Source: Deltaproteobacteria bacterium
GTDB lineage: Bacteria; Desulfobacterota; Desulfuromonadia; Desulfuromonadales; Geothermobacteraceae
Direction of reading: 5' to 3'
Length of the DNA: 19,189 bases
Assembly: GCA_003695205.1 (NCBI GenBank)
Contig: RFIO01000322.1
Span: 1 to 19,189 of the forward strand
The position numbers and the translations under genes are program-made. The notes beneath the pieces were generated by a model that made no database searches, was not told where the DNA came from, and saw nothing but the letters and a program-made list of their open reading frames with translations. Positions 8,694 through 13,459 of this stretch are shown in pieces (within the stretch, counting starts at the first letter, position 1; each line of letters opens with the position of its first letter).

Positions 8694-9128
8694 TCAGGCC
8701 CTGGTTTCGTCTATTGCCCTTCCCAGGCGCAGGCGGGGCCCGATTTCACTTTTCTTGCCGGTCAGGCAGAAGGGGCTGCCGACCTGGTTGGGAGATTCCG
8801 TCTCCTTCAACTCGCCGCGCTGCCAGGCGAGCAGAGCACCTGCCGCCGTGCCAGATGCTCCCAGGAAGACCCGAACTCCCGCCTGCTGCAGGAACCGGAA
8901 GGCCTTTGGTCCGACCTCCCCGGTCAGGACGTGAGTCACCCCCAAAGTCAGCAGAGATCGCGCAGTTTCGTAGCCGGCGTTGCTGGGAGCGTTGCGGTTG
9001 GCACTATTGTCCACCGCCTCCCAGGCGTCTTCTTCAAAGCTGTAGACCAGAAGCCAGTAGGCGCGGCCGAGCCTTTCGTCGATCATGCAATCGGGCGTGG
9101 GGCCACAGGTTGAGATCGCAACTTTCAC
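8694..9128 (-). CDS. NifX/NafY-like (dinitrogenase FeMo-cofactor biosynthesis domain) protein
   Basis: The 144-residue product starts MKVAISTCGPTPDCMIDERLGRAYWLLVYS and contains GVTHVLTGEVGPKAFRFLQQAGVRVFLGASG, the pattern of the small Nitro_FeMo-Co domain (NifX, NafY, NifB C-terminus, MTH1175-like). In nitrogen fixation these domains carry metal cofactors; many relatives lie outside nif clusters and have no known role. The GTG start at 9128 overlaps the upstream stop as GTGA and has GAGGAG 8 bases upstream; a GTG two codons earlier is less likely. Two cysteines near the N-terminus (residues 9 and 15) could bind metal. It lies between a related-looking gene and the NrfD gene in one operon, so a role in assembling or sensing the redox complex is inferred only. 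Confidence 0.82.
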   Translation of the reverse strand: MKVAISTCGPTPDCMIDERLGRAYWLLVYSFEEDAWEAVDNSANRNAPSNAGYETARSLLTLGVTHVLTGEVGPKAFRFLQQAGVRVFLGASGTAAGALLAWQRGELKETESPNQVGSPFCLTGKKSEIGPRLRLGRAIDETRA

Positions 9129-9496
9129 CGGCACCTCTCCTCACGGGCGGCCAGGGCCTCGTCAAGGCCTCTACCAGCAAGAGCCTCCCCCTGGGCGGAA
9201 CACCACCAGTCGTTGAGCATCTCCTGCAGATCCTCGCCCCGCACCGCCCGGTGCCAGACCCCGGCTTCGCGCAATTCCTGCAACCAGACCATGGGTGCAT
9301 CCTTCGACAGAACCCCGGCGACCAGGCTCTTGCGGCACCAGTTGCCCAAAATCTTTTTGCCCCGCGCCGCCCGGGTAACCAGATCAACCCGAACCACCTC
9401 GCCCCTGACCAGGTCCAGATCGACCAGATAGAAGAGATCTGTCAGCCCCTGTTTCGGGGTTATGAGATATCCGTAATAGGGCAGCACGATTCTCAT
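9125..9496 (-). CDS. Small protein, possible divergent NifX-like domain; first gene of the redox operon
   Basis: The 123-residue product begins MRIVLPYYGYLITPKQG and has a segment FYLVDLDLVRGEVVRVDLVTR followed later by MVWLQELREAGVWHRAVRGEDLQEMLNDWW. The order of strands (beta start, phosphate-free loop, 'FYLVDLD', then an 'L..L.EAGV..RAV' half) resembles a degenerate dinitrogenase-cofactor-type domain like its neighbour, but no diagnostic motif is present, so the family call is tentative. ATG 9496 is chosen because GGAG lies 7 bases upstream; a longer in-frame reading to 9538 would run through the proposed promoter. The stop overlaps the next start (GTGA), indicating translational coupling and perhaps a heteromer of the two proteins. 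Confidence 0.72.
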   Translation of the reverse strand: MRIVLPYYGYLITPKQGLTDLFYLVDLDLVRGEVVRVDLVTRAARGKKILGNWCRKSLVAGVLSKDAPMVWLQELREAGVWHRAVRGEDLQEMLNDWWCSAQGEALAGRGLDEALAAREERCR

Positions 9497-9533
9497 CCGG
9501 GCTCTCCAGTCGCTGTTTGTTTCCCTTTTCCTA

Positions 9534-9549
9534 CCCACGATTCATGCCA
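9534..9549 (-). promoter_or_regulatory. Sigma54-type (-24/-12) promoter candidate for the redox operon
   Basis: On the minus strand TGGCATG (9549-9543), four bases, then GTGGG (9538-9534). The -24 part matches TGGCACG in six of seven positions; the -12 part keeps TG but lacks the usual C. Transcription would start near 9522, giving a short leader with the Shine-Dalgarno of the first gene. The repeats at 9626-9802 would sit about 100-280 bases upstream, the normal enhancer position. Confidence 0.38.
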
Positions 9550-9625
9550 AGAATTCTTTAATTTTTATTCCCCTTTATTATCAAAGGCTTAGACATTTTC
9601 GCTGTCGAACACCCCTCCACATTCG

Positions 9626-9640
9626 TGTTGCAGTGCAACA
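9626..9640. promoter_or_regulatory. TGTTGCA-N1-TGCAACA palindrome, putative activator site proximal to the redox operon
   Basis: A perfect inverted repeat with 7-bp arms. It is the promoter-proximal member of a cluster of eight GTTGC/GCAAC half-sites within about 180 bases (9626-9805), far above chance expectation for a 5-mer. It is about 100 bases upstream of the predicted transcription start. The protein that binds is not known; the sigma54 activator encoded next door is the natural candidate. Confidence 0.5.
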
Positions 9641-9694
9641 ACCGGCAACTGCATTTTAAGATTTAACTAATCATCCAATCATTCGGTTTTTACG

Positions 9695-9714
9695 ATTTTT
9701 ATGATCATAAAAAT
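9695..9714. repeat. Perfect 20-bp AT-rich palindrome ATTTTTATGA/TCATAAAAAT
   Basis: Ten-base arms with no spacer, between the promoter-proximal and distal GTTGC sites. It could be a regulator site or a bendable segment helping looping; it lacks the GC stem of a terminator. No ORF spans it convincingly. Confidence 0.5.
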
Positions 9715-9738
9715 TCTTTGATTTCAGTCACTTGACAC

Positions 9739-9802
9739 TGCAACACCTTTCGCTGTTGCAAAACAGCCGTTGCGCACCCGGGGCAGTTGCAAATTGTGCA
9801 AC
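9739..9802. promoter_or_regulatory. Distal cluster of TTGCA inverted repeats
   Basis: Contains TGCAACA-N8-TGTTGCA (9739-9760), CTGTT-N4-AACAG (9753-9766), a single GTTGC at 9769, and GTTGCA-N5-TGCAAC (9786-9802). The half-site is the same as at 9626-9640, 5959-5979 and 11554-11566, while the spacing between arms varies, as seen in arrays bound cooperatively by oligomeric activators. The gene-free stretch from 9497 to 10165 thus holds a promoter candidate, this array and, in its distal half, only a doubtful small ORF. Confidence 0.5.
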
Positions 9803-9907
9803 AACACCACCCAACTTCGCCCATCAGGCCCCAGGACTTGACCCCGGAAGCCAAAAATTTCTGTTTTGAGGCGACAATTTTTTGAAAAAGCTCTGGAGGA
9901 GACAGGG

Positions 9908-10150
9908 ATGGCGCCAAATGGTCCCCGGCGCGTCGTGGACGGAAACGGCAAAGCCCCCCTTTTCCACGGCACAGCGCGGAGACGGTTCCGTGCGGAAAAA
10001 TGGCGCAAGTCGATTTGCGACCCGTATTCAGGCCGGCGGTTAACGCCTTTGGTCCTGGCTCTGATTGTGGATTGGTGTGTGGGGCGGCAGCGAATCCGGC
10101 AAGTGCCTGTCAGACCTGGGCTGGCGCAACGAGGCGCATTGCAGGCATAG
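9908..10150 (+). CDS. Doubtful 80-residue Arg-rich ORF
   Basis: ATG 9908 is preceded by GGAGGAG with a 6-base spacer, and the frame runs to TAG at 10148-10150, convergent with the regulator gene that ends 16 bases away. The product (MAPNGPRRVVDGNGKAPLFH...) is rich in Arg and has one short hydrophobic stretch (LTPLVLALIVDWCV). No family is recognised and no promoter or terminator supports it. It may be a real small protein or chance; the good ribosome-binding site is the only positive sign. Confidence 0.25.
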   Translation: MAPNGPRRVVDGNGKAPLFHGTARRRFRAEKWRKSICDPYSGRRLTPLVLALIVDWCVGRQRIRQVPVRPGLAQRGALQA

Positions 10151-10165
10151 CCGCGCCCTGTCGAA

Positions 10166-11485
10166 TTACGCCAGATGCATGCGTTTCATCCAGCGCCACA
10201 GGGTCGTGCGGTCAACACCCAACTCTTCGGCCGCCCGGGTTCTGTTGCCGCCATGGCGCTCCAGGGCCGACACGACCCTGGCCCGGCTCAGACGCCGGCG
10301 CGGTTTGCGACCCTCTTCACTCGGGGCCTCAATATGGCGGAAGGAGTCGGGCAGGTGTTCCAGTCCAAGTTCGCTGCCGCGACAAAGGATCACCATCTGT
10401 TCCAGAAGGTTGAGCAGCTCACGCACATTGCCCGGGAAATCGTACTGCAGCAGCAGCTTCATGACATCCGGCGAGATGGAACGGATGTGCTTGCTGTAGC
10501 GCAGGTTGAGCTTTTCCAGGTGCATGTCGATTAGCAGGGGAATGTCCTCTCGCCGCTCCCTCAGCGGCGGGATTGTCAGGGATACGACATTGATGCGGAA
10601 AAACAGATCGCGGCGAAAACTCCCCTCCTCCACCATCTGCTCCATGTCGCGATGGGTCGCGGTAATGAACCGGACATCGGCCGTGCGCGGCTGCTTGGCA
10701 CCAAGGGGCTGGTACTCCCGATTTTCCAGCACCCTGAGCAGCTTGACCTGCAGGGGCAGGGGCAGGTCGCCGATCTCATCGAGAAAGAGCGTCCCTCCCT
10801 GGGCCATCTCCAGGCGCCCCGGCCGGTCCTCCACCGCGCCGGTGTAGGCCCCCTTTCTGGCGCCGAAAATTTCGGCTTCAAGCAACTGTTCCGGCAGCGC
10901 CCCGCAGTTGACAACCACCAGTGGGCCCTTGGCGCGCGGACTCATCTGGTGAATGGCCCGCGCGAACAGCTCCTTGCCGGTGCCGCTTTCACCGTGCAGC
11001 AGGACGGTCGCGTCACTGGCGGCCACATCGGGAATAACATCGAAGAGGTGGCGCATATTGGGCGCCCGCCCGACCAGGTCCTGGAAAGTGAACTTTTCTT
11101 CGATTTCCCTTTTGAGCGAGGCGATCAGTGACAGGTCGCGAACAACCTCCACCCCACCCTGAACGGTGCCGTCCTGATCCCTCAGGATGGATGCGCTGAT
11201 ACTCACCGGAATGGTGCGATTGTCCCTGGTTTTGATATCGAACTCACGGTTGACCACCGGTCCACCCGCAACCATGGCTTCACGCACCGGGCATTCACTA
11301 GCGCATACCGACGACCTGAAAATTGTTCGACAGGGCATGCCGACAGCCTCCTCCCGGGTGTAGCCGGTAATCTCCTCGGCGGCCCGGTTGAAGGTTGTGA
11401 TGCGCATATGCTCATCGACGGTGAAAACGGCGTCGGCAACGCTGTCGAGAATGATCAGGCAATTTTTGCTGACGGACTTTTCCAC
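10166..11485 (-). CDS. PAS-AAA+-Fis sigma54-dependent transcriptional activator (enhancer-binding protein)
   Basis: Activates RNA polymerase-sigma54 by ATP hydrolysis. Domains of the 439-residue protein: PAS sensor at about 8-118 (ITTFNRAAEEITGYTREEAVG), AAA+ domain at about 136-370, and a C-terminal Fis-type helix-turn-helix (GGNRTRAAEELGVDRTTLWRWMKR, about 413-436). Walker A is GESGTGKE (165-172), the sigma54-contact loop reads GAYTGA (212-217, the common F-to-Y variant), Walker B GGTLFLDE (230-237), and FRRDLFFRI holds the arginine finger. There is no receiver domain, so the PAS probably senses a ligand or redox state directly; Cys52, Cys61 and Cys65 form a C-X8-C-X3-C-P group. Start GTG 11485 has GGGGAG 7 bases upstream. 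Nearby TTGCA palindromes suggest that the adjacent redox operon and the gene itself are its targets. Confidence 0.95.
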   Translation of the reverse strand: MEKSVSKNCLIILDSVADAVFTVDEHMRITTFNRAAEEITGYTREEAVGMPCRTIFRSSVCASECPVREAMVAGGPVVNREFDIKTRDNRTIPVSISASILRDQDGTVQGGVEVVRDLSLIASLKREIEEKFTFQDLVGRAPNMRHLFDVIPDVAASDATVLLHGESGTGKELFARAIHQMSPRAKGPLVVVNCGALPEQLLEAEIFGARKGAYTGAVEDRPGRLEMAQGGTLFLDEIGDLPLPLQVKLLRVLENREYQPLGAKQPRTADVRFITATHRDMEQMVEEGSFRRDLFFRINVVSLTIPPLRERREDIPLLIDMHLEKLNLRYSKHIRSISPDVMKLLLQYDFPGNVRELLNLLEQMVILCRGSELGLEHLPDSFRHIEAPSEEGRKPRRRLSRARVVSALERHGGNRTRAAEELGVDRTTLWRWMKRMHLA

Positions 11486-11553
11486 TTAACGGCTCCCCGC
11501 CCCGGGATTTCTCCACCTGACATCATCAAGATGTAGAAAAATTTAACACATCT

Positions 11554-11566
11554 AATTGTTGCAATT
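11554..11566. promoter_or_regulatory. AATTG-N3-CAATT repeat with TGTTGCA half-site over the activator gene promoter
   Basis: Perfect 5-bp arms around TTG, containing TGTTGCA, the half-site of the 9626-9802 array. It overlaps the proposed -10 element of the activator gene (11563-11568), a position suited to autorepression. Confidence 0.42.
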
Positions 11567-11591
11567 TAACCTGCCCGCAAAAATTATTCAA
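11563..11591 (-). promoter_or_regulatory. Sigma70-type promoter candidate of the sigma54 activator gene
   Basis: On the minus strand TTGAAT (11591-11586) and TAAATT (11568-11563) are spaced by 17 bases; each hexamer matches consensus in four of six bases. The leader would be about 70 bases. The 11486-11706 gap otherwise contains only the atpE terminator. Confidence 0.4.
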
Positions 11592-11644
11592 CCCCCAATG
11601 ATTCCCCCGCTCCACAGAGTTCGCGAGAATGGGAACAACCCACC

Positions 11645-11680
11645 AAAAAAGAAGGGGGCGCGCCTGACAGGCGCGCCCCC
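11645..11680 (-). terminator. Rho-independent terminator of the atp operon
   Basis: Inverted repeat GGGGGCGCGCCTG / CAGGCGCGCCCCC (11654-11680) with one central base, followed on the minus strand by TTC and six T residues (11650-11645). It lies 26 bases after the atpE stop codon. Confidence 0.93.
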
Positions 11681-11706
11681 TTGCGGCTTGGATAAGCAAA
11701 GAAGCC

Positions 11707-11973
11707 TTACTTCGCCACCAGCTTCAGAACCTCTTCGGTGAAGGGGTTGGCGAACAGGATGATCATGGCCACGACGAAGACGTAGATGGCCAGGGACTCG
11801 ATCATGGCCAGACCGATCATCATGGTGGTCAGGATCTTGCCCGAAGCGCCGGGGTTGCGGGCAACGCCCTCAACAGCGCTCTTGATAGCCAGCCCCTGGC
11901 CGAGACCGGTACCGAAGGAACCGATGGCCATACCGAAACCAGCAGCGATCATGCACCAGGCGAAAAACTCCAT
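11707..11973 (-). CDS. atpE: ATP synthase Fo subunit c
   Basis: Forms the ion-carrying ring of the FoF1 ATP synthase in the inner membrane. The 88-residue hairpin has two hydrophobic helices joined by the polar loop ARNPGA (38-43) and carries the ion-binding carboxylate Glu59 in MIGLAMIES. Gln26 in GLGQG and Ser60 next to Glu59 are the positions used for Na+ ligation in Ilyobacter-type rings, but the following residue is Leu rather than Thr, so ion specificity is open. AAGGAG lies 7 bases before ATG 11973. It is the last gene of the operon; the stem-loop between atpB and atpE may help set the high c-subunit yield. Confidence 0.97.
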   Translation of the reverse strand: MEFFAWCMIAAGFGMAIGSFGTGLGQGLAIKSAVEGVARNPGASGKILTTMMIGLAMIESLAIYVFVVAMIILFANPFTEEVLKLVAK

Positions 11974-12031
11974 TCTTCTTCTCCTTTTCTACTACCTTGT
12001 TTTTATTGTTCCTAATCAGCTAGGACCTCGA

Positions 12032-12049
12032 CCCGCCCCCCTGGGCGGG
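12032..12049 (-). other. GC-rich stem-loop between atpB and atpE
   Basis: CCCGCCC / GGGCGGG with a 4-base loop directly follows the atpB stop codon and precedes atpE by about 60 bases. No T-run follows on the minus strand, so it is not a classical terminator; it could be a partial attenuator or an mRNA processing/stability element. Confidence 0.5.
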
Positions 12050-12050
12050 A

Positions 12051-12725
12051 TCAGTGCGCTTCCTCGAGAGCGCCGGCAATGTAGATCATCGCCAGCAGGG
12101 TAAAGACAAAGGTCTGAATGAAGGCCACCAGGACCCCCATCACCATCATCGGCACCGGCAGCAGCAGCGGCACCAGGGCCAGGAAGATCATCAGCACGAT
12201 CTCGTGACCGTACATGTTGCCGAAAAGACGCAGGGTCAGAGAAATCGGCCTGGCGATATGGCCAATGATCTCGATGATGAAGATCAGCGGCGCCAGAGCC
12301 AGCACCGGCCCCATGAAGTGCTTGACATAGGCGATACCATGCTCCTTGAACCCGACGATGTGGGTCATGGCGAAAACGGTGAGCGCCAGGGCCAGGTTGG
12401 TATTCAGGTTCGCCGTCGGCGGATAGAAGCCGGGAACCAGGGCTACCAGGTTGGACACGAGGATAAACAGGGCAAAAGAGGCAATCAGGGGAAAGTAGGC
12501 CAGCCCCTTGGGCCCCATGGTCTCGACGATCAGGTTTTCGATGCCGGTCACCACCACTTCCATGAAATTCTGCAGGCCGGTGGGCACCCGTTTCAGGCCA
12601 CGGGATGCCAGAAAGGCAAGCAGGATCAGGACGAGCATGACGAACCAGGCGTACATCACGTGTTCGCCGACATGGATATGCAGCTTCTCTTCGAGCCACT
12701 TCAGAAACAGAAACGGATGAACCAT
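12051..12725 (-). CDS. atpB: ATP synthase Fo subunit a
   Basis: Forms the ion half-channels beside the c ring. The 224-residue protein has five to six membrane helices; the essential arginine is Arg166 in PISLTLRLFGNMYGHE, the diagnostic family motif, and the last helices (AFIQTFVFTLLAMIYIAGAL) are typical. ATG 12725 is the best start although GAGGAGG is 12 bases upstream, a longer spacer than usual. It follows the atpI-like gene by 21 bases. The F1 genes and b subunits are not in this window, consistent with the separate Fo(a,c) locus known from Geobacter-type genomes. Confidence 0.97.
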   Translation of the reverse strand: MVHPFLFLKWLEEKLHIHVGEHVMYAWFVMLVLILLAFLASRGLKRVPTGLQNFMEVVVTGIENLIVETMGPKGLAYFPLIASFALFILVSNLVALVPGFYPPTANLNTNLALALTVFAMTHIVGFKEHGIAYVKHFMGPVLALAPLIFIIEIIGHIARPISLTLRLFGNMYGHEIVLMIFLALVPLLLPVPMMVMGVLVAFIQTFVFTLLAMIYIAGALEEAH

Positions 12726-12746
12726 GGTACCAACAGGCCTCCTCGC

Positions 12747-13130
12747 CTAAAGCATTCTCTTGAGCGTGACCAGCAGCAGGCTGACGACGACCGTCGACAA
12801 GCCGGCAACCAGAGCCAGCGGATGAATTCCGGCCCGGGCAATCAGCAGGTAGATGGCCCCGCCGACCAGCAGCAGCCGCCCGACGTAGCCAAGCTGAAAA
12901 CCGACCCTGGAGCCGTCTCTTTCAATCAGCAGTCGCCTGAGCGCCCGATGCCGCCAGTGGTAGCCGCCAATAGCCAGCAGGCCGCCGGCCAGGACACCGC
13001 CGCTCACGGTCAGGGACCGCCAGGCCAGACTTGCAAGGACAAGCAGCAGCAGTACGGCCCAGTTCAGTCGGGCAATGGTCCGCAGCAGGTCATCCTCGGG
13101 AGGAGTTTTGGTCCTCTCCCTGTTCGTCAT
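12747..13130 (-). CDS. atpI: ATP synthase subunit I (AtpI-like) membrane protein
   Basis: A 127-residue protein with four predicted membrane segments: about 22-42, 43-57, 82-98 and 102-124. Such small four-helix proteins directly before atpB belong to the ATP_synt_I group, which assists c-ring assembly and possibly Mg2+ supply. Sequence motifs in this family are weak, so the call leans on size, topology and position. Its first 41 bases overlap the end of the upstream atpZ gene in another frame, indicating translational coupling; the Shine-Dalgarno is poor. Confidence 0.8.
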   Translation of the reverse strand: MTNRERTKTPPEDDLLRTIARLNWAVLLLLVLASLAWRSLTVSGGVLAGGLLAIGGYHWRHRALRRLLIERDGSRVGFQLGYVGRLLLVGGAIYLLIARAGIHPLALVAGLSTVVVSLLLVTLKRML

Positions 13131-13365
13131 CCTGCTCTTCGCGCTGCTGTCGTCTCAATTCCCTCTCGGTAAGGATATAGACGTTGCGAAAACCCGAGGC
13201 AATGCCGAAACCGAGAAAGATCAGGATCATCCAGGGGGAGGTCCCAAGCCATTTGTCGAGGTAGTACCCCATGGCCAGACCGATGAGGCAGCTCGCCACC
13301 ATCGAAATCCCGACGCTCGACAAAAACCCAACAGATTTAATAAGTTGGCGCCGGTCCTCTCCCAT
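13090..13365 (-). CDS. AtpZ-like ATP synthase accessory protein (ATPase gene1 family)
   Basis: A 91-residue protein: short polar start MGEDRRQLIK, two membrane helices (about 10-34 and 42-60) separated by the loop YYLDKWLGTSP, then a highly charged tail of Arg, Glu, Gln and Asp. This topology at the head of an atpI-atpB-atpE cluster is that of AtpZ/ATPase_gene1 proteins, thought to work with AtpI in Fo assembly or ion handling. ATG 13365 follows AGGGGAG by only one or two bases; no better in-frame start is seen. The promoter at 13408-13437 leaves a leader of about 35 bases. Confidence 0.82.
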   Translation of the reverse strand: MGEDRRQLIKSVGFLSSVGISMVASCLIGLAMGYYLDKWLGTSPWMILIFLGFGIASGFRNVYILTERELRRQQREEQDDEQGEDQNSSRG

Positions 13366-13371
13366 GCTCCC

Positions 13372-13388
13372 CTGTATACAGCATACAC
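13372..13388 (-). promoter_or_regulatory. CTGTATACAG palindrome in the atpZ leader
   Basis: A perfect 10-bp palindrome (13372-13381) with a further GTATGC copy beside it, just after the predicted transcription start and touching the ribosome-binding region. It matches 13 of 16 bases of the element upstream of the octaheme cytochrome gene (5865-5880). A repressor bound here would block both transcription and translation start. Confidence 0.38.
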
Positions 13389-13407
13389 CTGTGCCAGAAA
13401 CCCGTCC

Positions 13408-13437
13408 TAGATAGCACAGGCCCCGAGCCGGAGTCAA
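13408..13437 (-). promoter_or_regulatory. Promoter candidate of the atpZIBE operon
   Basis: On the minus strand TTGACT (13437-13432) and TATCTA (13413-13408) are spaced by 18 bases with a TGC extended -10. The start would be near 13401. It lies in the 94-base gap after the DUF2339 gene, for which no terminator is visible, so some read-through is also possible. Confidence 0.45.
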
Positions 13438-13459
13438 CGCTTTTGCCCAATGAGTAGAT

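Noticed and set aside
7329..9113. Long plus-strand open frame antisense to the NrfD and ferredoxin genes
   Set aside because: It mirrors well-supported minus-strand genes in GC-rich DNA; its product is rich in His, Gln, Asp and Arg with no family pattern and it crosses three gene borders.
9497..9538. N-terminal extension of the first redox-operon protein to 9538
   Set aside because: It would run through the proposed -12 element, has no Shine-Dalgarno, and ATG 9496 has one.
12054..13172. Long plus-strand open frame opposite the atp genes
   Set aside because: Low-complexity His/Gln/Asp-rich product, fully antisense to atpB, atpI and part of atpZ.
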